From Pelagibacter sp052048135 (GTDB lineage: Bacteria > Pseudomonadota > Alphaproteobacteria > Pelagibacterales > Pelagibacteraceae), in the NCBI RefSeq assembly GCF_052048135.1, contig NZ_JBNAIM010000001.1, forward strand, positions 1 through 64,000: 64,000 nt of DNA, written 5' to 3'. Position 1 is the first letter of the stretch. Each line of letters opens with the position of its first letter. Below, one piece after another: positions 34,380 to 42,540 of the stretch. The notes under the pieces were generated by a model. That model was not told where the DNA came from. It did no database searches and saw nothing but the letters and a program-made list of their open reading frames with translations. The translations under genes and the position numbers were made by a program.

Positions 34380-35641
34380 TTCAAATTTAACATCTCACCT
34401 GCTAAATACAAAGATCCAGTAATAATTATTAGATCATTTTCTTTTAATGGTATTGATTTAACAGCTTGTTCAATATTTCTCTTATATTTAACATTTTGAA
34501 TGTTCTTTAATTTTTCTTTTAATTCTTCTCCATTTATTGCATTAGGTTGATTTGGTATATCAATTGTCGTTAAAGAGGAAATATCTTTAAAATGACTTAT
34601 ATATTTTTCATGATTTTTATTAGCCATCATCCCTAAAATTACATGTTTTCTACAATCTAAAGTTTGGAGATATTCATTCAAAACTCTTGCCCCGTCTTCA
34701 TTGTGACTCCCGTCAATTATTAATTGATTGTTTTTTACCAGTGTTTTTAATTTTCCAGATTTTATTTCTTGAAGTCTACCTAAGCTTTTAATTTTTGTTA
34801 ATCCATTTTTAATATCATCATCTTTGATATTGAAATCCAACAGTCTAACCGTTGCAATTGCAGTTGATATATTTTCAAGCTGAAACTGTCCTAGAATACT
34901 AGGGGTTGGAAGTTTTAAACCACCAAATTTGTCTTCATAATAAAAGAAATCATTTTCTCCATCGGAAAAGCTAAAATCTTCATTAAAATATAATTTTTTA
35001 GATGAATTTTTCTTAATTGTTTTTTTAATAAGATCTGTCGTTTCTATCGAGTTCTGTTTAGATATAATTATATTCGAATTTAGTAGTGATGATGTTTTTT
35101 CAAATACAATTTTTTCAATTGTTTGCTGACCTTTTGGCAACCAATCGAGGTGGTCTTTACTTATTGAACAAACAATACTTGCCAAATTATTTTTAAGTAT
35201 ATTTGTAGCATCAAATCTATGAAACAAGCCTGCTTCGATTAAATTAATGTTGTTTGGGTATTTAGCTGCTTTATAAAAATAACAAGCTGACAAAATCTCA
35301 AAAAATGTAATTTCTTGATTATCATTAATTTTTTCAACTTCTTCAAAAAGATTAGCTAATTTTTCATCGTTTAATTCTTGATTATTAAAAACAAATCTTT
35401 CATTTATTCTTTGAATATGAGGACTTGTGTAAACATTACATTTTATTTTTGCTTCTTTTAGAATCGAAAAAATTGCATTTATTGTAGAATGTTTGCCATT
35501 AGTGCCTACTACAGATATTGCTTTAATTTGATCTTGAGGATTACCTAATTTTTCACAAAGAACTTTTATTCGATCTAAACTAAGGTCGATTTCCTTAGGA
35601 TGCAACTTTAGAAAGCGACTGAGTATTTTCTGTAATTTCAT
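34376..35641 (-). CDS. folC: Folylpolyglutamate synthase/dihydrofolate synthase
   Basis: Adds glutamate to dihydropteroate and to folates. The 421-residue Mur-ligase-like enzyme has the P-loop VVGTNGKHSTINAI near residue 45, SPHIQRINERF, the SKDHLDWL metal/substrate region and the later IIDGSHNEDGAR domain hinge. In most enzymes the P-loop reads GTNGKGS, so His replaces the second Gly here. Its start overlaps the end of accD by 47 bases, an unusually long but same-strand overlap; the N-terminus aligns normally. Confidence 0.92.
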   Translation of the reverse strand: MKLQKILSRFLKLHPKEIDLSLDRIKVLCEKLGNPQDQIKAISVVGTNGKHSTINAIFSILKEAKIKCNVYTSPHIQRINERFVFNNQELNDEKLANLFEEVEKINDNQEITFFEILSACYFYKAAKYPNNINLIEAGLFHRFDATNILKNNLASIVCSISKDHLDWLPKGQQTIEKIVFEKTSSLLNSNIIISKQNSIETTDLIKKTIKKNSSKKLYFNEDFSFSDGENDFFYYEDKFGGLKLPTPSILGQFQLENISTAIATVRLLDFNIKDDDIKNGLTKIKSLGRLQEIKSGKLKTLVKNNQLIIDGSHNEDGARVLNEYLQTLDCRKHVILGMMANKNHEKYISHFKDISSLTTIDIPNQPNAINGEELKEKLKNIQNVKYKRNIEQAVKSIPLKENDLIIITGSLYLAGEMLNLN

Positions 35642-36524
35642 TTTCTTCAGTGCTTATAGCAGAATTTTTCTTTAACAATATTGATAATAAAGTTCCAATT
35701 TTTTGAGCAAGATTTTTTCTCTCAACTATCAAGTCAACAAAACCAGTTTTTTCAACATATTCGCTTTTTTGGAAGCCTTCAGGTAATTCTTCTTTAACTG
35801 TTCCCTGTATTACTCTTGCTCCTGCAAATGCAATTAGTGCTCCGGGTTCAGCTATATGAATATCACCTAGCATAGCATAGGATGCTGTTATACCCCCAGC
35901 TGTTGGATCTGTTAAGCAAACTAAATAAGGAAGATTATTCTTTTTAAGTTCATTTATAGCTAAAGTTGTTCTGGTCATTTGAGATAATGAAATCAAACTT
36001 TCCATCATTCTCATCCCCCCTCCAGCACTTATACATAAAAAAGCGGTTTGGTTTTCTATTGCATGTTGAATACCATATAAAAAAGCCTCACCCTCTGCTG
36101 CAGCCATCGAGGCCCCTAAAAAATCAAAGTCAGATGCTACTGCAGTAATTTTAATATCATTAATTGATCCACTAACAACCATCATTCCACATTCTAACCC
36201 AGTTTTTTTTCTAGCTGCCTTTAATCTATCTTTATATGATTTTGAATCCGTCCAATTTAAAGGGTCATCTTTTGGTATTGGGGTTTTAAAAATTTCATAA
36301 TTATTTTTTCCAAATAATATATCGAATCTTTGTTTTGGTTTAATTCTATGATGTTTATTACAGTCAGGACAAACCCATAAATTTTCTTCTAAATCTTTTT
36401 TTAAAATTGGACCTTTACAACATGAAGTCCAATCACTATTAGCAATATCTTCCTTTGTTGCTCTTTTGTGAATAGCTGATTTTATCTTTTCGCCTGCTTT
36501 GATTATTTTTGTAATCCAGTTCAT
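35595..36524 (-). CDS. accD: Acetyl-CoA carboxylase carboxyltransferase subunit beta
   Basis: Beta half of the carboxyltransferase that makes malonyl-CoA with AccA (at 57778). The 309-residue protein has the N-terminal zinc ribbon and the crotonase-like core (SAGGGMRMMESLISLSQM, then ITASYAMLGDIHIAEPGALIAFAGARVI). The second half of the ribbon is normal (Cys52, Cys55), but the first CxxC is reduced to adjacent Cys35-Cys36 by a two-residue deletion. It lies between trpA and folC, the usual alphaproteobacterial order. Confidence 0.95.
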   Translation of the reverse strand: MNWITKIIKAGEKIKSAIHKRATKEDIANSDWTSCCKGPILKKDLEENLWVCPDCNKHHRIKPKQRFDILFGKNNYEIFKTPIPKDDPLNWTDSKSYKDRLKAARKKTGLECGMMVVSGSINDIKITAVASDFDFLGASMAAAEGEAFLYGIQHAIENQTAFLCISAGGGMRMMESLISLSQMTRTTLAINELKKNNLPYLVCLTDPTAGGITASYAMLGDIHIAEPGALIAFAGARVIQGTVKEELPEGFQKSEYVEKTGFVDLIVERKNLAQKIGTLLSILLKKNSAISTEENEITENTQSLSKVAS

Positions 36525-37321
36525 TTAATTTTATTTTTTAATCTTTTAACCAGATTAGTAACATTTGTGACAGCATTTTGTCTTCTTTTTATAGAATTAG
36601 TTATTTCCTTGCAAATTGAACTACCAACCACCAAACCATCAGCTTTTTTAAGAGATTTGATTGTTTTTTCTGTAATGCCAAAGCCAATTACAACATTTTT
36701 TGATTTATTTTGTTTTTTTATTTCATTGTATTTTTCTAATATTTTTTTAGGAGACACTTTAAGTTTTCCACCTGTGGTAGATAACATACTTATGTAATAA
36801 ATCATATCGTGGGAATCTTTTATGATTTTTTTTAATCTTATATTAGAAGTTGTTGGTGAAACTAACTGAATAAAAGTAATTCCTTTCTTTTTACATTTTG
36901 ATGCGAAATTTTTGTTTTCAGGATATGGCAAATCAACAACTATTAAACCATCAACTTTTGTTTTTTTGCATTTTTCTAAAAATTTATTTTCATTATATTG
37001 ATAAATCATATTGTAATAACCCATCAATATAATTGGTTTATCTTTTTTAATTTTTTTGAAATTTTTTACAATTAAAAATACATCGTTAATTTTGATACCA
37101 TTTTTAATTGCTCTATAGGCGCTAGTTTGTATCTGTCCTCCATCAGCTATGGGAGTGTTATGTGGAAAACCTAATTCACAAATATCTGCATAATTCGAAA
37201 TTGATTTTAATATTTTTAAAGATTTTTTTTTAGTATTATCTCCAGCAACAGTATATGTCAGTAAAGCTGGTCTATTTTCTTTTTTTACAGCTGAGAAAGT
37301 TTTGCTGATTAATGAATTCAT
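36521..37321 (-). CDS. trpA: Tryptophan synthase subunit alpha
   Basis: Cleaves indole-3-glycerol phosphate to indole and glyceraldehyde 3-phosphate. The 266-residue TIM barrel keeps the catalytic Glu in ICELGFP and the catalytic Asp in IADGG, plus LMGYYN and the GFGITEKTIKSL phosphate region. It is divergent from typical TrpA: ELGFPHNTPIADGG replaces ELGIPFSDPLADGP, and loop 6 reads SMLSTTGGK rather than SRAGVTG. It starts one base from trpB and overlaps accD by four bases. Confidence 0.92.
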   Translation of the reverse strand: MNSLISKTFSAVKKENRPALLTYTVAGDNTKKKSLKILKSISNYADICELGFPHNTPIADGGQIQTSAYRAIKNGIKINDVFLIVKNFKKIKKDKPIILMGYYNMIYQYNENKFLEKCKKTKVDGLIVVDLPYPENKNFASKCKKKGITFIQLVSPTTSNIRLKKIIKDSHDMIYYISMLSTTGGKLKVSPKKILEKYNEIKKQNKSKNVVIGFGITEKTIKSLKKADGLVVGSSICKEITNSIKRRQNAVTNVTNLVKRLKNKIK

Positions 37322-38550
37322 TAATTGTTACCCAACCTTTCTCTTAAGATATCTCTATCTTTTTTAGCATCACCACAAGAGTTAACGATTATAATTGTAT
37401 CTTTACTTAATTTTGGAGCAATTTTAATTGCTTCTGCAAATGCATGACTAGGTTCTAAACTTGGATTCAGTTTTTCAAATTTAGTTACAATCACATGAGC
37501 TTTTAGTGCTTCTTCATCAGTTGCATAAGTGTATCTAGCTCGTTTTGTATCTTTTAAAAAACAATGTATTGGACTGACCCCAGGGTAATCTAATCCAGCA
37601 CTAATTGACTCAGTATCATTAATTTGACCTTCATTATTTTGACAAACATAAGAAGCTGCACCATGTAAAATTCCAATTTTAGCATTTCTACTTAAAGGAG
37701 CAGCATGGAGTTTTGATTTTTTTGGACCTCCAGCTTCTACACCAATTAACTCTATTTGTGATTTATTAAAATCTATAAATTCACTCCAAAAACCATATGC
37801 TGAACTTCCACCACCTACGCAATTAATTAATTTAATTTTTTTTGGGATTTTTTTGAATTCTTGTTTAATTTGTATTTTTAATTCTCTTGAAATTTGTGCT
37901 GTACTCCATCCACAAATTTTTACAAATATATTTGGACCAACTGTACTTCCAACGCACATATGTGTAGTGTCACAATTTGATACCCAATATCTCATACACT
38001 CACTGACTGCATCTACTAAGGTTTGACTGCCTGAATATACAGGAACTATTTCAGCACCATTTTTTCTCATAGCATCACAATTTGGTTTTTGCCTCTTGAT
38101 GTCTTTTGCACCCATGAAGATTTTACATTTGAGACCAAATTTTTTTGCGGCCATACTTAACATTTTGCCAGCATAACCAGCACCAGTGTCACCAACTATA
38201 TATTTTTTTCCCATAGCTTTGCAAATTAAGGCATGAACAGTTGCATTGTATATTTTGTGAGCACCACCATTAGCCTCTGATACAACTTTTGCCCATATTT
38301 GAGCACCACCCAAATGATTAGATAAATTATCTAATTTTACAAATGGTGTGGGCGATCCTATATAATTCTTAAAATAATAATCTCTTTTTTTTAAAAATTT
38401 CTTATCATTTCTTAATTTTGAAAACTCCTGCGTTAGATCTTCTACAGGTTTTTTTAAAGTTTCAGGAATAAAACTTCCTCCAAATTTACCACCCCAAAAA
38501 CCATTACGATCATGCTGGTCAATTAGAGGAATTTTTTTTTTAAGTTTCAT
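37321..38550 (-). CDS. trpB: Tryptophan synthase subunit beta, divergent
   Basis: PLP enzyme that joins indole to serine. The 409-residue protein has the GFWGGKFGGSFIPETL opening, the PLP lysine Lys99 in GGAHKIYNA, the phosphate loop CVGGGSSAYG, SISAGLDYPGV and LEPSHA. Between Lys99 and the next block it departs from the family. The catalytic Glu (Glu109 in Salmonella, 22 residues after the PLP Lys) is Asp121 in VGDTGAGYAG, where most enzymes have AETGAGQHG. The usual KREDLNHTG before the lysine is VVSEANGG. Located between trpF and trpA, so a role in tryptophan synthesis is still the best reading. Confidence 0.88.
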   Translation of the reverse strand: MKLKKKIPLIDQHDRNGFWGGKFGGSFIPETLKKPVEDLTQEFSKLRNDKKFLKKRDYYFKNYIGSPTPFVKLDNLSNHLGGAQIWAKVVSEANGGAHKIYNATVHALICKAMGKKYIVGDTGAGYAGKMLSMAAKKFGLKCKIFMGAKDIKRQKPNCDAMRKNGAEIVPVYSGSQTLVDAVSECMRYWVSNCDTTHMCVGSTVGPNIFVKICGWSTAQISRELKIQIKQEFKKIPKKIKLINCVGGGSSAYGFWSEFIDFNKSQIELIGVEAGGPKKSKLHAAPLSRNAKIGILHGAASYVCQNNEGQINDTESISAGLDYPGVSPIHCFLKDTKRARYTYATDEEALKAHVIVTKFEKLNPSLEPSHAFAEAIKIAPKLSKDTIIIVNSCGDAKKDRDILRERLGNN

Positions 38551-39169
38551 TTTTTAATTTATTCAAATTGTTCAAAAAAATATTTATTTTGGATGTATCT
38601 TTTAATCCAGAAGTTTCCAAGCCTCCAGATAAATCTAAATAATTAGAAATTTTCTCATAATTTTTTAGATTATCATCGAATTTTATATTACCAGCTAGCA
38701 TTAATTCCCTGTTTAATTTGATATTTTTAATCAAGTTATGGTCAAAGCCCTGACTTTTTTCATAACCTTTACTATCAAATAAATAAATATCAGTTACGTC
38801 AGCAAATGACTTATACCTAAGAACATCAGATCTATCTTTTATTGTTAAAGCTGAAATAATCTTTTTTTGATATTTTTGTTTTATAATTTTAATTTCATCT
38901 GGAGAGCAGTCATATAATTGGTAATAATCAAAAGGTAAACTTTTTATTTCTTCTAAAATCTTACTTTTAGGTTTTACTAAAACAGCAACAAACTCACTTT
39001 TGTTTTTTTTAACATTTAATAATTTTCTTAGAGATTTAAGCTCCACATATCTTGAGCTTTTTGGGTAATTACAAATGAAGCCAATAAATTTTGGAGGGTA
39101 GGGATGATTTATTATATAATTTAAAGTATCAGAATCTTTTATTCCACAAATCTTACAACCCTTGATCAT
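38540..39169 (-). CDS. trpF: Phosphoribosylanthranilate isomerase
   Basis: Isomerises phosphoribosylanthranilate in tryptophan synthesis. The 209-residue TIM barrel has KICGIKDSD with the catalytic Cys, FICNYPKSSRYVEL, the catalytic-Asp region LFDSKG, LAGNI and the phosphate-binding LDLSGGLETSGLKD. These match TrpF, although the usual QLHGDE strand reads QLYDCSPDE. It overlaps trpB by 11 bases and pyrF by four. Confidence 0.9.
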   Translation of the reverse strand: MIKGCKICGIKDSDTLNYIINHPYPPKFIGFICNYPKSSRYVELKSLRKLLNVKKNKSEFVAVLVKPKSKILEEIKSLPFDYYQLYDCSPDEIKIIKQKYQKKIISALTIKDRSDVLRYKSFADVTDIYLFDSKGYEKSQGFDHNLIKNIKLNRELMLAGNIKFDDNLKNYEKISNYLDLSGGLETSGLKDTSKINIFLNNLNKLKNET

Positions 39170-39858
39170 TTGTTTAAATGATCAGCAAGTTTTTTGGTAT
39201 TATTTTTTATATTACCTTTTGTAAGAGATCTTCCAATAACAATACCAGAAACTTTATTTTTGAAAGCTTGTTTAGGTGTCATAATTCTCATTTGATCATT
39301 TGAACTATCACCAGGCAATCTTATTCCCGGAGTTATGATTAGTAAATTTTTGTATCTTTTACGAACCATCATGGCCTCTTGAGCAGAACAAACTATACCA
39401 TCACATCCTGTTTTTTTAATTAATGCTGCTTGTTTTAATACTAATTGTTTTACATTTTTTGTATGACCTATCTCTTTAAGAGACTTATTGTTTAAACTTG
39501 TTAAAATTGTAACTCCTAAAACTTTTAAATTTTTATTTATTTTCTTTGCCTTTTTTTTTATTGATTCAAGCATTTCCAGACCACCATTCGCATGGACTGT
39601 TATATATTTGCATTTTTTTAAATCTTTTAAGCTGTCAATAGCAGATAATGCAGTTTGGGGGATATCATTTATTTTTAAATCTAACCAAAAATCTTTTTTA
39701 AATTTTTCTAAAAATTTTCGTCCATTCTTCGAATAAAAGAATTGAAGGCCAAATTTAGGGATTATTTTTAATTTTTTTGAATTAGTTTGATTAATTATTT
39801 TTTTTATTTCATTTAAATTTGAAGTATCACAAGCAACAAAAATTTTATTCTTTTTCAT
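39166..39858 (-). CDS. pyrF: Orotidine 5'-phosphate decarboxylase
   Basis: Last step of UMP synthesis. The 230-residue protein has IFVACDTSNL at the start, the catalytic tetrad segment FWLDLKINDIPQTA (in place of the common DLKxHDIP, with Asp-x-Lys-x2-Asp kept), YITVHANGG, and the phosphate-gripping ITPGIRLPGDSSNDQ and GIVIGRSLTKG. Same strand as trpF and ihfB, with small overlaps on both sides. Confidence 0.93.
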   Translation of the reverse strand: MKKNKIFVACDTSNLNEIKKIINQTNSKKLKIIPKFGLQFFYSKNGRKFLEKFKKDFWLDLKINDIPQTALSAIDSLKDLKKCKYITVHANGGLEMLESIKKKAKKINKNLKVLGVTILTSLNNKSLKEIGHTKNVKQLVLKQAALIKKTGCDGIVCSAQEAMMVRKRYKNLLIITPGIRLPGDSSNDQMRIMTPKQAFKNKVSGIVIGRSLTKGNIKNNTKKLADHLNK

Positions 39859-40138
39859 TATTTAACTTTTTAAACAAGTCTTTAGACATTTTCCATTTGA
39901 TTGTTTGTTTTTTTGGTACACTTACTTTTTCTCCAGTTTTCGGATTTCTTCTTATTGAAGCCTTTTGGATATTTGTTCGAAAAGTGCCGAAACCTCTAAG
40001 CTCCACTCCTTCGTTTCTTTTAAGACTGACTTTTATTTCTTTTATTACTATATCTATGATTTTAGTCAGATCTCGAGTTAAAAAATTTGGATAAGATTTC
40101 TTAAGTTGTTTGATAAGCTCTGATTTTACAATAGCCAA
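39845..40138 (-). CDS. ihfB: Integration host factor subunit beta / HU-family protein
   Basis: A 97-residue DNA-bending protein. MAIVKSELIKQL opens the HU/IHF fold, followed by GVELRGFGTFRTNIQKASIRRNPKTGEKVSVPKK, where the RRNPKTGE beta arm with its intercalating proline is diagnostic. Its position next to rpsA favours IHF beta over HU. Together with an IHF alpha subunit it would organise promoters and recombination sites. It overlaps pyrF by 14 bases and lies 12 bases after the rpsA stop. Confidence 0.92.
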   Translation of the reverse strand: MAIVKSELIKQLKKSYPNFLTRDLTKIIDIVIKEIKVSLKRNEGVELRGFGTFRTNIQKASIRRNPKTGEKVSVPKKQTIKWKMSKDLFKKLNNEKE

Positions 40139-40150
40139 TTTACTATCTAT

Positions 40151-41884
40151 TTAATCTTTCTTTTTTTCTTTATTTTTTAGATCCTCTGATAAAGATGAAA
40201 AGGGTAGATTTTTGCCTGATCCCTCAGCCCCATATTTTTCCAAAGCTTCTTTTTTTTCTATTTCTTCTAAAAGTTTTATACTCAAAGTCACTTTTCTTTT
40301 ATCTAGATCTAAATCTAAAATCGCGCAATCAATTCTTTCCCCACCAGTAAATCTTGAAGGTCTTGTATCTGCAGCGTTAATCGCAATATTGGATTTTTTA
40401 ATAGGCAGATCCATCTCACACCCCTCTGGTCTTACAATTAAACCCTTGTTATCTGTGGAAACAATTTTAACAGTAATTATTTGTTTTACTTTTTTGTCAC
40501 TAAACCAATCAAATGGATCTGGCTGTGTCTGTTTTAGTCCAACTCTAACTTTTTGTTCTGTTGTTTTAATCTCTAAAATTTTTACTTTAATTTTATCACC
40601 TTTTTTATATTTATTTAGTTCTTGTTCACCATCATTAGTGTAAGTTAGATCATTACTGTGTAAGAAAGTGTCTATTTCTAAATCTCCAATTTTAACAAAT
40701 AAAGAGTATTCATTTTTATTTACAACTTCACCCTCAGCAATTGTTCCTACAGGGTATTTTTTTTCAAAAACTTCAAATGGATTTTCAAATGTTAATCTAT
40801 GAGATATTGCGACTCTTCTCTTTTCTTTATCTATTTCAGTAATAACACAATCTATTTCATCATTTACTTTAAACATTTTTTTCGCTGAGTTATTCTTTTT
40901 ATTCCAACTCAATTCACTTGAATGTAGCAAAGTAGTTAGTCCGGGCAGTTCAGAAAGTTCGCAGAATGCACCAAATTCCATCAGCTTGATTACTTTAAAC
41001 TTGTAAGTTTTATTTAATTCATAATTGTCGATTTTTTCAAATGGATCAGGTAACAATTGTTTTACTGAACATCCAACTTGTAATTTTTCTTTATCTACTG
41101 AAATGACTTTAAGGTCATGTTTCTCACCAATATTAAATACTTCATCAGGATGATTCACTCTTGAATAGGAAATTTCTTGTAAATGAACCAACACATCCAA
41201 TTCACCATTAACATTGAAGAAGCATCCAAACGTACTGTAGCCTTTCACTTCAGCACCTTTAATAATATCTCCAACTTTGTATTTCTCAATTATTTTTGCT
41301 TTATCCTCTTTTTTAAAAGACGAAATAATTTCTCTTCTAGAAACACAAGCGTTCCCTCTGACCTTATCCAGTTTGATTAAAGCAAATTTTTGAGGCTCAT
41401 TCATTAAATGACTAATATCTTTTAAAGGCTTGTCACTTATTTGTGAGCCTGGTAAAAACATCAGAGAACCTGTTTCTATATGTTCCACGATACATCCACC
41501 TTTACATTTCGATGTAATTTTACCCATAATGGGTTCATTCTTCTCGTAGGCTTCAACAAGTTTGTCCCATCCTTTAATTTTTTGAGCTTTATTAGCTGAA
41601 ACTAAAACTTCACCATTTTTATCCTCAATTTTTTCCAATAGAACTGGAATAGTTTCACCAATTTTTATTTTTTCAGATAAACCCATACTTTTTAATTCAT
41701 TAATATCTAGAACTGGCTCAGATTTAAGTCCTTCACAGTGAAGAAATACATATTTATCTGTAATTTTATTAATTTTACCTTCAATAATTTTACCTTCTTC
41801 AATTTGTGTTTTAGAGAGTTTAGAATTTAATAATTTTTCGAATTCTTTAGTGGCAGGATCTGAAAGACTTTTATAAATTTCCAT
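40151..41884 (-). CDS. rpsA: 30S ribosomal protein S1
   Basis: Binds mRNA and brings it to the small subunit. The 577-residue protein contains about six S1/OB repeats in a row; examples are EGKINKITDKYVFLHCEG, GDIIKGAEVKGYSTFGCFFNVNGELDVLVH and EGEVVNKNEYSLFVKIGDLEIDTFLH. The first two are the degenerate ribosome-binding domains. Length is typical. It lies between cmk (one-base overlap) and ihfB, the widespread cmk-rpsA-ihfB order. Confidence 0.95.
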   Translation of the reverse strand: MEIYKSLSDPATKEFEKLLNSKLSKTQIEEGKIIEGKINKITDKYVFLHCEGLKSEPVLDINELKSMGLSEKIKIGETIPVLLEKIEDKNGEVLVSANKAQKIKGWDKLVEAYEKNEPIMGKITSKCKGGCIVEHIETGSLMFLPGSQISDKPLKDISHLMNEPQKFALIKLDKVRGNACVSRREIISSFKKEDKAKIIEKYKVGDIIKGAEVKGYSTFGCFFNVNGELDVLVHLQEISYSRVNHPDEVFNIGEKHDLKVISVDKEKLQVGCSVKQLLPDPFEKIDNYELNKTYKFKVIKLMEFGAFCELSELPGLTTLLHSSELSWNKKNNSAKKMFKVNDEIDCVITEIDKEKRRVAISHRLTFENPFEVFEKKYPVGTIAEGEVVNKNEYSLFVKIGDLEIDTFLHSNDLTYTNDGEQELNKYKKGDKIKVKILEIKTTEQKVRVGLKQTQPDPFDWFSDKKVKQIITVKIVSTDNKGLIVRPEGCEMDLPIKKSNIAINAADTRPSRFTGGERIDCAILDLDLDKRKVTLSIKLLEEIEKKEALEKYGAEGSGKNLPFSSLSEDLKNKEKKKD

Positions 41885-42540
41885 TAATTCTTAATTTTTT
41901 TGTCTATAATTTTTTTTATTTTTAAAAAACACGCTCTTTTAGATAAATTTGTTGTGTTAATCAATACTGAATCTTTAGTTTTCTTTAGAGGCGCTATTTT
42001 TCTTGTATAGTCTCTTTTATCACGTAATTTAATACTTTTTAGTACCTCTTTAAAGGAAATCTTCATTTTTAACTTTTTTAACTCCTTATATCTTCTTAGA
42101 GCTCTAGTCCTAACATTTGCGTTTATAAAAAATTTAAAATCAGCATCTGGCACAATGTTGTAAGTTATATCTCTTCCATCAAGACAGGATCCGGAATATC
42201 GTTTTGGTGGACTGTAAGCAAATTTTAATTGAAATTCATGCACTAAATTTCTAATAGATTTATTTTTGGCAATTATTGAAGCTTCAGTTCCAACTTCATT
42301 AGATAGTAAATTTTTTTTGTTCAGATCTTTAATTCTAAGTTTATTTATTTTTTTTTTCACAAAAGTAAGATTAAATTTTTTTGGATTATTAATTTTTTCT
42401 CTGGCTAGTACTCTGTAAGTCTTGCCAGTATCTACATATAAAAGATTATAATGTTTTGAAATAGCTTTTGCCAACGTACCTGCACCAGCAGCAGCAGGTG
42501 AGTCAATTGCAATTTTTATAATATTTTTTCTACGTTTCAT
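41884..42540 (-). CDS. cmk: Cytidylate kinase
   Basis: Phosphorylates CMP and dCMP. The 218-residue P-loop kinase has IAIDSPAAAGAGTLAKAIS at the start, YVDTGKTYR, CLDGRDITYNIVPDADFKFFI and the lid-region RDKRDYTRKIAPL. In most Cmk the P-loop reads GPxGSGKGT; here it reads SPAAAGAGT, lacking the Lys of Walker A. This is unusual, but the other segments are clear and it sits in aroA-cmk-rpsA order. Overlaps aroA by 11 bases. Confidence 0.9.
   Translation of the reverse strand: MKRRKNIIKIAIDSPAAAGAGTLAKAISKHYNLLYVDTGKTYRVLAREKINNPKKFNLTFVKKKINKLRIKDLNKKNLLSNEVGTEASIIAKNKSIRNLVHEFQLKFAYSPPKRYSGSCLDGRDITYNIVPDADFKFFINANVRTRALRRYKELKKLKMKISFKEVLKSIKLRDKRDYTRKIAPLKKTKDSVLINTTNLSKRACFLKIKKIIDKKIKN

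Noticed and set aside
34376..35641. 47-base overlap of folC with accD as a frameshift or misassembly
   Set aside because: Both N- and C-terminal sequences look natural in their own frames and the order is normal for the group, so it is more likely a true overlap.
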